DNA from: Larix kaempferi
Taxonomy: Eukaryota; Streptophyta; Pinopsida; Pinales; Pinaceae
Length of the DNA stretch: 64,000 bases
Assembly (NCBI GenBank): GCA_027924585.1
Contig: BSBM01000423.1
Location: 4,736,001-4,800,000, forward strand
Direction of reading: 5' to 3'
Shown here piece after piece: positions 22,450-36,479 of the stretch. Position numbers and translations under genes: made by a program. The notes under the pieces were generated by a model that was given only the letters and a program-made list of their open reading frames with translations, was not told the DNA's origin and did no database searches. Every line of letters starts with the position of its first letter. Position 1 is the first letter of the stretch.

Positions 22450-25400
22450 TCAACTGAGTCCACTCCATTCCTTTGATATGTTGGAGCTGCTGTTATCACT
22501 CCACGGAGTCCACTTCATTCCTTTGCGCTCACTCGAATCCACCCGGTCGACCGACAAATCCCCAGTTTCGATGCCAATCTCCCCTGGAATTGAAATGGAA
22601 GCTTTATCCTCATATTTCATAGCCTCTCTGAGCTCTGCCACTACCTCACTCGCTCTCGGCCTAGAAGAGCGTTCCGCCTGAACACATCTCAGGGCTACTT
22701 TGGCAACAGAAGTGATAGATTCCAGGTCGTAACTTCCGTCCAACCTCTTGTCTATGATTTCTGTTACTTTGCCAGCATTTTCATTCATATCTAGTATATA
22801 CGGTGTTGCCTGTAAATATGCCCATAACTATAGTTAATGTCCGAATATGGAAAACTAAACATTCTACTATCAGAACTGTTAAATATTTATATTTTCGATA
22901 ATTGACGATAAGATTCCTTACCCATCGAATGATGTTTACTCCGTCTTCAGCTAGTTTTGGATCTATGGGTGGTCTACCGCATATGATTTCCAGCAGAACC
23001 ACTCCAAAACTATAAATATCACTCTTTTCTGTCAACGTTTGAGTGTTATAATACCTGTGGTTAAATATCACTCTTTTCCGTCAACATTTGAGTGTTATAA
23101 TAACTGTGGTTCCCCACAGGAACTGAGCTAATCAAATACGGTAGAAATAAAAAATGAAATAAACATAATTCAATACGGTGGAAATAAAAATAATTCAATA
23201 AAAATTTCTATGTACTGTTAATAAGGATTGAATTTGAATAATATAAAGAATATGTAAGGAGAGTCAGTTATGTACTCTGGATCCAGGTATCCGAACGTCC
23301 CTTTCACTGTAGTGGTAACATGAGTAGCCTGCCCATCAATTGTCATCCTTGAAAGACCAAAATCAGCCAATTTTCCGTTCAAATTGCCGTCTAAAAGGAT
23401 GTTGGCGGTCTTGACGTCCCTGTGAATTATCTTCGATGTCGCGCCCACGTGTAGATATTCCAGGCCTTCACATAGAAATCGCAGGTCGATCAGATGAGAT
23501 ATATGACTAACCATGATTTGTCTTACTGTAATCTATACTTCAAACAACGAGTGTTTAGACCATACAAGTATACTGTACATCAAATTAATCAAGAGACTTA
23601 CCCTGTGCTGCGTCTAACGCTATATTTAGCCTTATTCTCCAATTTAGTTCGGAATTTTCGGCCCTAGGACCTGGAAAAACAGTAACAACAAATGCATGTC
23701 GGTTATGTTTGCTATTCTATCGACTGAAACTAAGATATGTTCAAGCAATATAATTTACCATAAAGGTGATCCCTCAGGGACCCTCCGGACATGTGTTCGT
23801 AGATGAGCATAACTTCTCTGCTTTCGTTACAGTAACCCAGTAAAGACACCAAGTTCCTATGATTGATTCTTGAAAGAAGATCCACCTGTTCATGCAGAGA
23901 TACTATCAGAACTGACACTCTTAGATTGATCCAAATTCAACCGTAGTACATGTAATATCTGAGATTTACCTCATTCAAAAACTCTTGAACTCCTTGGTGG
24001 GAGAACAATGACAGCACTTTTACGGCGATATCCTTTCCTTCCGGCAATTTACCAAAGAACACAGATCCAAAACCCCCTCGTCCGATCTCCCGACTAAAGA
24101 TTTCGGTGGCAACTGTAATCTCATTTAGAGTGAAGGCACGGCAATTTGATGGATTTGGCACCATAATTCTTGAGCAGTCTGCAATCCGCTCATGGAAGGT
24201 AAAGTTACGCATAATACAATTTTTAATTTCCATTTAAAGGGTATATTGCCATATTATAATATTTCTTATATTAACCTTGTTTGGCGAAAGGTTTTCGTTC
24301 ATTTTCCACCCGATTGCTTTCGGTCGCAACGCCATCTCCTTTTCTCCTGAATTTATTGCGATAGACAACACCCAGTATCAACCCTAAAGCTATGGTTAGA
24401 GTTCCACTGAGGGTTATCCCGAGGACAACCTTCAAGTTATGATTGTTTGAATTCTGTGAAGTACATTTCCTCTTCTCCAATATACGTAGGTAGTGGTTTC
24501 CAGAATAACTGCACAGCACACCAAAGAGAGATTTTTCATGAGCGTCTTGCCATAAGTCTAATTCGAATTTGAACTCGATTCATAATTATTATTTGTGACA
24601 TCTTTTATTATAGAAAATGTGAAAGAAAATTCTATATCAGTACTTGAGCTTCAACGAACAATTGAGGAGAAGTTGAGCAGGGATTACACCGCTGAAATTA
24701 TTGTTTTCTATATTCCTGTTGTACAAAAGTTACTAATTAGTTCTGTGTTAACTTTGAACAAGAAAGGTACAAAATCTAATGATTAATTCTGTATTAACCT
24801 GAACAAAAAATGAGGTAAAAATAGAAAAGGAGGAGGGAGGGCGCCTTACAATTTTTTAAGGTTTTTCAGTTCAGATAACCACTGCACATTGCCGCTCAGG
24901 TTGTTGTTTTGTAAATATCTGATGCAAAATTTATTAATTAATTCCACTTTAACTTTGAAGCAGAAATGAGTTAAAAATTGAAGCTTTTTATAAGTATCTG
25001 GATAACAAATTTAATAATTTATCCATTTAACAGCAGATGAGATAAAAAAAAAAGAGAGAGAGAAAGAAGGAGATATACAACTCTTCAAGGTTTTTCAATT
25101 TAGATAGCCACTCAACGCTGCCAGTGAGGTTGTTGTTTTGTAGATGCCTACATAATAACCAATATATCTTCTTGTTAAGTGAAAATGAGAAGACCAAAAA
25201 TCGAAAATACTAAAATTTTAGGTTAAAAAAACTTACAGTCTCTCCACCATGGTTAAATTGGAAAATTTTGGCAAGTTTCCCATCAAATGATTATTGTCAA
25301 GTGAACTGCTTATTCAACATCAACACAAATCCGTAAATGGCGCACAGACACGAAAACATTTCAATTTATCGTTTATAACTAATTTCATGAGGAAACTAGT

Positions 25401-27174
25401 TCTTTGTGTGTTATCAATCGCCACTGGAATTTATAAGTCGAATTCACTTACATATAAACTAATGCCGTCAAGTGTCCAATATCCGTAGGCACTGATCCTG
25501 TAAGATTCCTACCAGACAAATAACTGGGAACACGAGGATTATAGTGAGCTATTACAATTTCACCTATTTTTCTCAGAAAATTTTATGATTTTAGCAGTAA
25601 ACAAATCGATCGAAGATTTGAACTTACAGTTCTGAAATCCTTATGGGAGAAGAGCGGCTATCACAGACAATTCCGTTCCACGGTATCTGATAGCAAGGAT
25701 CAGAAACCCACTCTTTTATGTCAAAACTCCCTTTGATAGCTTCAAGAGCGTAGACTGCAATTTAAGAACTTTGGTGTTAGGCATTGAATTATAATATCTG
25801 AATTTTCACTACGACAAGTTTAGTGAGGCACTTACGATCTTGTGCATATGTTGCCTCATCCGTGTTATAAAGCCAATGATACTCAAAAGCGTTGAGTATA
25901 GGAGGGCGGGTGGAGTTAGTGGCCTTAACGATGTTAAGGGAATCTATTTCACCATTTATTTGGACGTAGAAAGATCTCGATTCAGACATATTGAGCGTTT
26001 CTATTTCAGCAAAATAAAACTGAAGTAATATTTTGCGCTTTTGGCTTAAAGTCACGGGGACGGAAAGGCTGTCTCCGCTGTTTCCAACCCATGCAGTTTG
26101 CATGATAGCAGAGGGAGGAAGGTCTTTGGTATTGTTTGTGGAAATAGCATGTTGCAAACTAACATTCCGTACAGAACCCACAGTTTGAGCATTTATATAT
26201 AACTGATTTGATCTCCAGATGCGGTCGAATTTGTCTTCAGGATACCTGCTTAATTAACCATACAAAGAATAATTACAACTGCGTACTGACATCAAATTAT
26301 AAGATATAAAGAATGAAACGGATTACAATGAACTAGCTAGTTGATTATGACTCTTCGATTTACATTAGTAAATATATGAAGTTCAAAATGTTCACCTAAC
26401 CACAGAATTTCCGCCAAGATTATAATAATCTGGCCACAAGATCGTTCCTGTCTTGGTCTGTCCATACATGCCATCTTGGAACTTCCTCAATTCAATAGCA
26501 GAGATAAAAGGATCATCGGACATGGAGGTTCTAATCAAGCAAATGTACAGCAGCCTGCCTGAACTAACCAATATTCTGTGATCATAAATTGGATCTGAAT
26601 AATAAATTGTTATGTTTGCCACATACAACATGCCGAGTGTCTCAATAGAGTATTGGAAGCTGCTTGGCAATGTTGGAGATCCAGTGTAATTTCCAACGGC
26701 AAACCATAATCTTACGAGGTAAGGCACATCGGGTGTCACAGGCAACTTATAGCAAGACTTTTTGAGAGGTGGTGGGAAAAAACGTAGAGTCTGCAAGTAA
26801 GAACCGTAGGCTTTTTCAGTTGCGTACTCCCCTATGTCTACTGTCTTTCCTACGTCGATGTAATCAGCATCACTAACCCATGTTATATCGTTCTCCCCGG
26901 TGTGATTTGTTATCCCTCCGCAACTGATACTAAGAAATCCTGCCACAAGGCTAAAAAATAATTAAGAAAAAACATTTGTTGTCTAAAAACTCGATGAGAG
27001 CTTAAAAAAGCAAGATATGAGATGAAGATTGTATAAAGTAGACAAAACGGAAAAAATCCTTGATCTATTTCTTCAATTTACATCTGGCATACCTGGTTGA
27101 GCAGTAATCACAGTCAACAAACTTAACAGCAGGCCGAAAGGCGCTACCCAATTGCCATAACGAGTTTTGTCCAT
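22450..27174 (-). CDS. Malectin-like/LRR receptor-like protein kinase (15 exons)
   Basis: Exons on the minus strand: 27174-27093, 26939-26396, 26245-25836, 25754-25628, 25523-25452, 25305-25237, 25147-25079, 24918-24850, 24508-24276, 24178-23970, 23885-23759, 23670-23602, 23465-23276, 23054-22922, 22809-22450. All introns are GT-AG. The exons total 2763 nt, giving 920 residues plus stop with no interruption. Order: signal peptide (1-27), malectin-like ectodomain (about 28-345), linker with WNGIVCDS, four LRR exons of 72/69/69/69 nt (about 388-480), a transmembrane helix near 508-531, and a kinase with GRGGFGSV (591-598), catalytic Lys612, HRD (708-710) and DFG (728-730). All catalytic residues are present, so an active Ser/Thr kinase at the plasma membrane is expected. 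The architecture is that of plant LRR-I-type receptor kinases; the ligand is unknown. Confidence 0.92.
23055..23110 (-). repeat. 49-bp tandem duplication of an exon start and splice acceptor
   Basis: On the minus strand, the sequence CCACAG, TTATTATAACACTCAAA and GAAAAGAGTGATATTTA (from 23103 downward) repeats the start of kinase exon 14 (from 23054) with its own acceptor AG, 49 bp upstream. The copy differs at a few bases and contains an in-frame-looking TAA (ATATTTAA) before the genuine acceptor. It leaves the intron with two competing acceptors. Confidence 0.8.
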
Positions 27175-30100
27175 CGTTCCACTAATTTTTAAAAGTTCCC
27201 CCGAGTTCCAGGAGTATACTGGAAGGTGCTTAAACTGCTTATCTCATAAGCAGACCAGTAAGAAGTGTTGCCTACATCTTATTTCTTCTCAGCCATTCTT
27301 TCCCATCTCTGCCTTACCCTACCTTATCTTTGCGTTATCCTGGTAAGTGCATATTATTTTGCCAATGTTAAAGTGGAAGGAATCTCATTCCTTTGTGTAA
27401 GCATTTGCCATGAACGGACTCTTAGAAAGTGCTTCGACGTGTGTCCCTAATCCTATGCTTACTTTTCCAGCGCTCCCTGTCCATGACTGTGTTGAGTGTC
27501 AATGTCAACAAGAAAGTCGAACCCATTAGTCATGGGTATTGTAAATTGAATATGCTATACAACTCAGACTTTGATGTAAGTGAACGATCATGTTGCATAC
27601 GTCATGAGAATGGCTAAAATGGCTCGCCGTTTTATGTTGTTTTCCGAGCCCCATTGTGCGGTAAAAATTATTCAATTTAAAAAAAAAATTCACAATAAGT
27701 TTTTAGGAGATTTTATTTTAAATAATATATTTAATTAAATTTAATAACTTCAAAACTAATTAAACTTTATTTTATTTTTATATATTTTTATTTTAAATTA
27801 ATTTAGGTATATAAATACAATTATACATGATAATTTCTTAAATTATAAAAAAAAAAATTAAACTTGTTAGTCAAAAGTTTGAACCCTTCTCGGCCCTTCC
27901 AAAGGGTCTAGAAGTGTAAAGTTAAAATTGTCCTTCAATGAAAATTTAAAATTTGAATTTTACCCTTCCATTGAAGAAGGACATAATTAAAAGAAGGGCA
28001 ACATTTGAGACTACCCATCCATATAAATTTCAATTTTTATGTTGAAATTAGTATGCTATAAAATTTGATTCGTTATTCAAAATATTGGAAATATCATAAA
28101 TTATAATCACTCACTCACCTCAGGCACTCACTGCTCAACTGCGCAAGATGGTGTGTGATGGCTGGCGACTATGAAGCACTGGCCACCCATATTTGACTTT
28201 GACTCTCGAGTCACTTTGACCTGAGATCCAAGGCGTGACAATGTGTCAACGACTATAGCTGTAACAACAGAGAACCACTACTAGTCTACTATTAGGCCCA
28301 AAACGAAACTAAAACTTTGTGCTTACTATCTATGTGAAGCTAGTTACCAATGTCCACTAATTTTTCATCAAAATGAAATTCAAATGGATGGTTTGATGAG
28401 TCCTCCTCTATAATACTTCATTTCTTGCATGAATGCCACATACTCGTGGCAACTCTAAACAACACTCAATGGCATGCAACTACAAATAATCATGTATGCA
28501 GCTAGGACCACAAACCGTGTAGAGGTTGATTTATGCATTGATATAGAGAAGTGACACTGGGCACACGATATGGAGAAACAGTGAGTTAGAAAAAACATTT
28601 GGCCCAAAGCACTATAATGGTTATTAATAAAAAATTAAAAAATTGGCTCACAAATAGTCTCAATTTGATGAGTGGAATGATCATGATGTAATCTCCCTCC
28701 GTCCTTCCAAACATAGGTGGTTTCTCACCACATTTGTCTTCGATGCTTGCCACCAAAATACATATAAAAATTACATGTCTTTACATTTTCTTCTCTTTAA
28801 ATTTGCATCGCATAGTCATAACTAAGGATCATTCTCACCACAATTGTCTTTGGCGCTCACCACCAAAATACATATAAAAATTACATGTCTTTACATCCTT
28901 TTCTCTTTAAATCCTCATCTCATAGTCATAACTAAGGATTATCATGCATGCACATCCTCACCTTATAATATCAATTGGGTCAGGGCACAAAGACAACCAT
29001 AAAATATCAAATATGTTAAGATGCAAAGAGTAAGAGACAACTATAAGTAAGCCTTACATTAAATTTACCATATAAGTATCTAATTGACACTATAAACTAA
29101 GATTGTACGTGTTGGATTGTTGTGATCTTCTTATCACTCCCTATCAATGTGATTGTAAGGCACTCTTTGAAGGTGAAGTCTATAATTTTAAGTCTTCTTT
29201 CTCATTTGACTCGTGCCTTTTGGTAAGACAATAAGGAGGGTAATGGCATCAACATTGAAGATGGTTTCGACATAGAGGTCGATACATTAATTATTTTCAT
29301 TAAATAACTTAAATTTCATGTCAGTGACTGTGAATTCGTCGAATCATGGATTGGTACAAAACACAACAAATTTTAGAGCTTTGAGCTCTTAATTACTCAC
29401 ATATAGAATTTTCTCAAATCCAACCATTAACAAACTTCTTTTGATGTTTTGGTTTAATTTAAAAGCCATATTGCCGAGACTCAAACATGCAACGAGTTGC
29501 AAGGCTCTAGTTGACTTAGGCTTGATTCCATTTCCCCTCCATCCCATACTTGTATGATGTCGCGACAAGTGTTGAACAACAAAATTTGATGCTTGAGCCC
29601 CTCTGATGCTAGTGGTGCTAACTTGCTTGGTATGGAATATTTTTATTAATGTTTTCTGAGATATGCATTATTTTTTCTTAGGCGCCTAAAGACCATGATT
29701 CTTACATCTCTCAAGCTTGAATGGATGCCCTCTCTCTATTTGAATTAAGTTTTTGATTGGTTTTATATGTATTTTTTGGTTGTAGGTTTATTATAGCCTC
29801 GCTTTGCTTAGTGCCTTCATTTTGTACATAATTAACCGTAAGTAATTTTCTCATGGTTTTAGTTTTATTTTAAGACTATATCTAGTTATAATGTCCTAGA
29901 CTATCCATAAGATCATGTGGACTCCCCAATATGATTATTGCATAGTCTAAGTAGTTTTTATGTATAATGAAATGTGCTCCAACTCGGAGAAATACAACAT
30001 AATAGTTGTTATTTTAATGAATTGTAAAATTAATGTTACATATATGACAAATTAATGTGTTCAAATTAAGTTTTATTGAAAAGATGTCATTTTCATGTAA

Positions 30101-30789
30101 ATATTGAGTGCTTATTTGTACATGATTGTAAAAAAATGGATGAAAAATATTTGTCTTATACATTTTTGGGGAAAGAGTTTAGTTAATTATACTTGTAAAT
30201 TAAAGTACAATTATTTATATTTTCTCCAAAAACAAATGCCCTTCGAATTGAAATTAAGACTCACCCTTCAAATTTCATCACTAGTCAAAACCTTCTAAAC
30301 TTCAAATCTAATGTAAGACATTATGAAAACTCGATACATAAAAATATAAACATTGGCGGTGTCTTCACTAAGGAAGCGTTAATAAATTACTCCCATTCCA
30401 GCTCGAATTTGCCAAATCACTCCTCTTTCAAAGAGAATTTTCCACGGTTTGCAATATAAAACAATCCACAACCCCTTTTTATGAAGAGAAAGAGAAACTT
30501 ACATGCTTAGGAATACATGTGCATTCCTAGCATTTGCCTATTCTTAATAGGTGTGCATTTCTAAAAACCATGCACACGTTCTTTAAAATATGACTTGGTT
30601 TGCTAGGTTATATTTTGTGTGATGTTTTAACATTAAGACTATAGGAAAAAGTATGTGTTTTTTTTTTAAAATACATGTGCGTTTTTTAACACTTCAATGT
30701 TACTTTTTTATCGTCATTTTTTTAATTAACATTAAATACTTTTTTTTATATCTCGTTAAAAATCAAAATATCATGTAAGTATACAACAA
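27175..30789. other. Stretch without a recognised gene
   Basis: Includes the 5' flank of the kinase gene (minus strand) and a very AT-rich tract at about 27660-27850. I see no coding sequence, RNA gene or recognisable transposon apart from the local duplication at 28725-28940. Confidence 0.55.
28725..28940 (+). repeat. ~110-bp tandem duplication
   Basis: CACCAAAATACATATAAAAA with TTACATGTCTTTACAT and CATAGTCATAACTAAGGAT occurs twice head to tail (about 28725-28834 and 28837-28940) with few differences. Confidence 0.85.
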
Positions 30790-32204
30790 TAAACTTATTT
30801 TGATAGATTTTAATACTTCATTCATTAATCTTATAAAGGTACATGGAGCATTTATAATAACATTACCAACCATTCATAAATCCCTTCCTTAGTCTAAGTG
30901 TTTTTTTATTGGTCTCCTTCACGAGTCTTAAACTTATAATACCACTCTTTAAATCAATATTAGTAATATATCTTGCTTTGCTTAAGGAGTACATCAAATC
31001 ATCTATCAAAGGCAAAGGGAATAGATATACTTGATTGTAATCATATTACTAGCCATGGAATCAATGCACAATATCCATTCTCGGCCCTTCTTTAGTACAA
31101 TTATAGAAGGTACTACACATGCTCTTAGGCTTTCTTTAATTAAACCTCTTCCTAAAAATCTATGCACTTTTACGCTAAGCTCCTCATTTTCCATTGGTGT
31201 TATTTCATGTGGGCTGTTATTGATAACTAGATCCTAGAATGAAGTTTAGTTGATAGGAAAGGCTTATAACAAGTGGCAATCCCTTGGGGAACTCCTCCTT
31301 CATAAGTAACATTATTTTATTCATTCCATCCTTCTCTAGAAAAAAGTTATTATTCACCTCACCATGAATAATTTTCCTATCACACTACCAAAGCCTCCCT
31401 GATAAAAGATTGCAAGAATCTTTGGCACATTCAATAGTAATCTATCATGTAATAGGTTTCAATGTGGAAACTTATCAAAAACTGCTTAGAAACATTGACG
31501 TGATGCCTTTTTTGTAACAATAAACTCTATATGTATTGGGTTGTGGTCTATAATTCAAATTTAGTTTCTCTATGACTTCTATAGACACCAAAGTACTTGT
31601 ATTACCTCCATCTAAAATCAAGGAACAACACTTACCTCAAATTTTAGAAATAGTTTTAAAAGTAGACTTCCTTTTGTATGACTAGACTTCATTTCTACTT
31701 GGTTCTCTAACTTTAGGAGAGTCCTTTTAAGCATTAAATTGTATCCATGCTCTTGATGCACTTTATCAATATTATCCACAATTACATATTTAGTTGTGCT
31801 ATGATCTCCTTGGGGAACATGAGTTTTACTCTCTTGCTTTTTATTAGTGTTTAAATCCTCTAGACATTCAAAGGAATAGTGCCTCAACGTTTCGAATTTG
31901 TGGTAAATAATCGTGGATCTTGCAACTCCTTTATCTCTAAGGTTTCCTCTTCCTTGAAAATTCCCTCTACCTCTAAAGGATTTATTACTTCTCCCAAATA
32001 TTTGGCTTGTAGCATGTATAGTTACTTCCTTATTCTTCCTTAATTCCATTATCCTATCCTCTTCCAAAAACATTTCTACCTCGAACTCTCATTGTTTTTC
32101 CATGTGTTAGGCATGGGGTTTCATTGGGTATGAAATAATATAGTACTTGGGTTCATATTGGGTGATTTAATACTCTAAAAAATGGAAGAAATATATTGCC
32201 TACT
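30790..32204 (-). pseudogene. Old Ty3/gypsy gag-protease-reverse transcriptase remnant
   Basis: On the minus strand from the right: the gag C-terminus with an Arg/Gly-rich run (RGRGNFQGRGN near 31960) and a degenerate zinc-knuckle region (HYSFECLE), then HGYNLMLKRTLLK near 31730. Next is a protease with LILDGGNTSTLVSIEVIEKL near 31610, and a reverse transcriptase with GLIKESLRACVVPSIIVLKKG near 31130, CIDSMASNMITIKY and NIDLKSG near 30945. Frameshifts are frequent. The spacing protease-RT shows it is a coherent but badly decayed element. Its gag N-terminal part appears at 36480-36813, beyond the solo LTR inserted at 32205. Confidence 0.8.
32200..32204 (+). repeat. Left target-site duplication CTACT
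   Basis: CTACT precedes the TGTAACAT start of the 4-kb block and is repeated exactly at 36184-36188. Confidence 0.75.
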
Positions 32205-35200
32205 TGTAACATACCCCTTTGCTGAAACATTTTATGTTTGAAGAAAACATTACCTTAACTTTTATTGTAAAGTTTTATATTTGTCCAAGTGGCCAAGGAT
32301 GACTGTAATTGCACAATATTATTATTTAATAAAATAAAATAGGAGACACTCACCCAAAGAGACTATTGAAAGAGTGTTTACTGACCCACTAGGTGGAATG
32401 GAATCTGGGGTAGAAGGAAATGGACAAGTGGCAACATAAGGAACTCAATAACTAGCTGTTGTTATGGGACAACTCCCTTGAATTGTGGTCAAAGTTCCCT
32501 AAAAGGTGGGACTGGAGCTTGAGGCTCATTTATTTGGAAACTGACCACTAAAATACCTAGGCATCTTTATAAGCCATCGAATTTGAGCAAAGGCTCACAC
32601 TTTTTCTGACGAGAAAATTTACCTTGTGGTTCTGCTGTATGCACACAAGAGATTCGATGAGGGGAAGCTATGTTTTGAGTTGTAGTGTAAGTTTGTTTCA
32701 CTTCTGCTAAGTGCAGAGTTTATTGCTGAGTGTAGAGAGTTATTTTGAGGTGTATTGCAAGTCTCCATTGATTGCTGGAAGTACAACCTGAGTGCCTTGC
32801 TTCTACACAGAGTCTTCTACCTAGTGGTTCAATAAACAGTCTTGGGGGTCCAAAGGAGCAGGTGATATTGGTTGCTTCTTCTGGAGAAGGTTGGGAGGAA
32901 CAGGCCTCTTTGGGTGTTTGTCCACCCTATCTACATTTGCAGGTTCTACTTTTTATTTCATTTCTTAAGTAGTTATAATTTACTTTCTGTAACTGTTGAT
33001 TTAGGAATTATTAGCTGAATGTTGATAGTTATCTACATTTGTAGAGATAAATGTTTGATTTTCTGAACTGATTATGATTCTGTAAATTGTTGAATAAATT
33101 GTATGAATTGATAGAATGAATTACTTCCCTGTATTTTTCCATGCACTATTATGGTGTCGTACTCTAGTACAGGGAAGGGTGTTTAAAAATAGATAAATGA
33201 TATGCAGTAGATTGAATGATTGGATAGATAAACTCTGTCATATTTCCTCTATTTCATTATTTGTTTACAATTGCAAAATCACATCTCTTATGATTCAGTC
33301 ATAAATAAACATAGAAAACAATTGTTTTATTTAAATATTGTAATATCATTACTTTCTTAGCAATAGAAGTAAAATACATACACATCTCCATACTCTGCTC
33401 AAACCCTAAAGTTTAGCTATAACTATTTACTTGCAGAAAACAAATAGTATTTATTCTCTAATTATTTTGTTTTCATTTAAATATCCTGCTAATACATAAT
33501 AGTACTCTATATTATAAGTATCCAAACCTTTACAGTAGAAATTCATCAACATATATGATTTTAAAATAGTTGTAGAAAAGATCAAAAACAAACCTATCTA
33601 ATATACATAACTACTAGTATTTAACATTGCTATCTTAGATCAAATAAACACAGGGCAGCTTTTATTTCAGATGAATGTCCTAAGTATCAAACCCTAGTTA
33701 CTCTTAAATAAACTGAGTTAACTTTTCTTCTTCTTGACAAATCAAATTAGAAAGGAAACGCTTGTTTACTTAAACCTTACGGATGCATGCCTTTCTCATT
33801 TCGAAACCCTTAAACATTTCAAAAACACCAAACACATTATGACAGGGTTTCAAACTAGGATCATTACCCTTGATCAACATTAGTATTAACACAGCCCTTT
33901 CGAAAAATAAGTTCAGGGTTGAAAACAGAACAATTTAGGCACTTAGCCATTACAACTATCAAATAAACTTTAACATATTATAAACATTCGGGAATGGGCT
34001 TTCGCCCTTAATATTGTTTTAACAATCATCTTTCACTTCAAACGCAGGCTGTCGAGAGTTTTGCCTCTAAGGCACAACTCTTTTAAACTACATTGAGTTT
34101 TCAAACACTTAACAATTACCATATCTATCATCCATTATTGGTGAGAGTTCAAAAGAAACAATAACTGCCCACTACGCAGAAACCTAGCAACATTTAGAAC
34201 TTACAGCAACAACACGAGATCAAAACCCCAACAGTATTCCTAAAACAACAACAAGTTTCAAATACCATAACAATCAATATATTTTATTTCATCAAAAGGC
34301 CAAGGGTCAAACCCTTCGCATAACTGTTTACTTTCAACAAAATTGTTACACAGTAAAACGCTGAGTCAATACCGAGGTAGGTCGAGGATTCAATCCTCCG
34401 TACACTTGCCATTTCAGCTTACAAACATTATAAACAATGTCAATATCAATAGCTATACCACAAACCAAAACTTTAACTAAAGCTAAACAATGACCAACAG
34501 TTACCAAGTCGAAACCTATAGGAAAACCACCGAAGCTTACCAGTTCCAATCTTTTTTTCTCTCACTCAGCTTCGAGCATAAAAACCCAGAACCAAGGAAC
34601 ACCTGCCACATAAATCAAAGGGTGGTTATAAGATATAATAGGAATATTAAAACAAAATACCAACAACTGCAAACATGATAAACTATCGGGAGTAACAAGT
34701 CTCGAACCTAACGAAATTACCTTGTTGAAGGAACCTTGCTCCTGAGCTGAACATGGCCACATTCAATGAAAACCAGAACCCAGTTACACCATAGAAACTC
34801 AGCGAAGGAAGGACACAACTCATAGATCTCCCTATGCAAAGATTTCGATTTACAGGTCAGGGTATTGAGCCCTGGAGAGGTGCATTCTAAACCTCTCTGT
34901 AAACCCTATAAACTCGCAGCCTATCGGCCTCTCCAAAACCCACTCCCTGCCAAATGAACGCAGCACTTCCAAGGAAAACACGTGAAGTCTGGTCACGGAG
35001 GATGCCACTAGACTCTCCATCAAAACACTTTAAATGCACTTTCATTAACATATCTACCGTATACGTTACCATGCCATTACACTGTAACAAAGTTATGGTT
35101 CAATCCTACAAGGATTACAAGCATACTACAATATGGATAGGATTAATCAAAGGCCAAACTCTCACTTTATAACCATGTATTACGTAAGACTTTCCTTTGC

Positions 35201-36183
35201 AACATAATTCAGTTAAGGTTCGGTCATCCTTTAATACAATACCTTCCACCATCTTATAACATGGTTACACTATGCTTAAACCAAATTAATGCCGTATGTT
35301 GTCAACCCTTGCTCATAACGTATAATACCTTTTTCATTCAAACCCTTGTATTTGGAGTTAAAGATCTTAAAAGCATATATCGAAACCATAGTATAAGCTA
35401 TTGCTACAATGTTCTAATACTTAAAGATCTATGGTATAAGTTAATAGGAGAAGTGCATATAGTGTGTAGGATTAAAAGATAGGCCTATGATCACTTTAAA
35501 AATAATAGAGCTTAGGAGATCATCCTATTACCATAGACTTTTAATACTTGTTGTAATTTAGAATACCGTATTATTGATTTCGATGCTCAACACTTATACA
35601 TATGTAATACAAATAACTTAAATGTTGTAAATGGAGCATAATGGCTATTCAGGTTATAACTGAATGAACAACCAGATTCTATCTCACCCTGGAATACTTG
35701 AGTTACTCTAAATCCTTTTATAGACTTTGAAGGCTAACTGAATATAAATAGGACCTCTCTATGCTTTTCAAAAAAAGTAGTTTCTCTTACCTGCGATCTG
35801 CAACAGAAGTTCAATGCTTTAGCCAAATAGCTAAGTAAGCCTCGAGGTGCCCATATGACCCCTTAATCATCAACAAGCAAAAGAAACAGTTAGCACATAT
35901 TATGAATTCATCATCAGGTCAATAAAATATCAACTACATAAGAAAGCATGGCTGAACTAGGATGCATGAATTTAGGTTACAACATCCACAATAGTGAACT
36001 ATAGATATAAAAACATTATGTATGTTTTGTAATACATTCTACACACATAATCAACGTAGCCTGTCAAGCACATTCTGACGTCTAGTTAAACAAATAAACA
36101 TTTATTATACTTCCGCACAATAATTATAGCAATTAATGCTACTCTGAAAAATTTTAAATTTTTGTGATTTTTGGGATGTTACA
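32205..36183. mobile_element. 4-kb solo-LTR-like insertion
   Basis: The block starts TGTAACAT, ends ATGTTACA (perfect 8-bp inverted termini, TG...CA) and is flanked by CTACT on both sides. No direct internal LTR repeat, gag or pol is visible, so I read it as a solo LTR about 3.98 kb long or a non-autonomous element. Plus-strand TATA-type motifs (TTTATAAG near 32569, TATAAATAGG near 35744) suggest plus orientation, but the reverse complement start TGTAACATCCCAAAAATCAC also resembles gypsy LTR starts, so orientation is open. Both flanks carry remnants of the old minus-strand gypsy, supporting insertion into that element. Confidence 0.65.
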
Positions 36184-36188
36184 CTACT
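36184..36188 (+). repeat. Right target-site duplication CTACT
   Basis: Exact copy of 32200-32204 directly after ATGTTACA. Confidence 0.75.
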
Positions 36189-36479
36189 ATATAATGGTCG
36201 ATGGGTATTTTTAATATATTAAAAACATATAGATATTAGAAGGGTTTATAATTATGTATCTAGGGGCTTGAATAGGGTATTATGGGGTTTAAATTGGTAC
36301 TCTATGTCTAAATATGGTGTGAATCTAACTATTTGTAAAGTCAGATTAGTATTTGAATAAGTATGGTCTATATGTTAAGGTGTTGTGAATCCAATTGCAT
36401 TTGGAGTTAGAGTGGTATTTGAACATGTATTATCTATGAGTGTATGTGGTTTCAAGTCGATTGGATTAATGACTATGTA

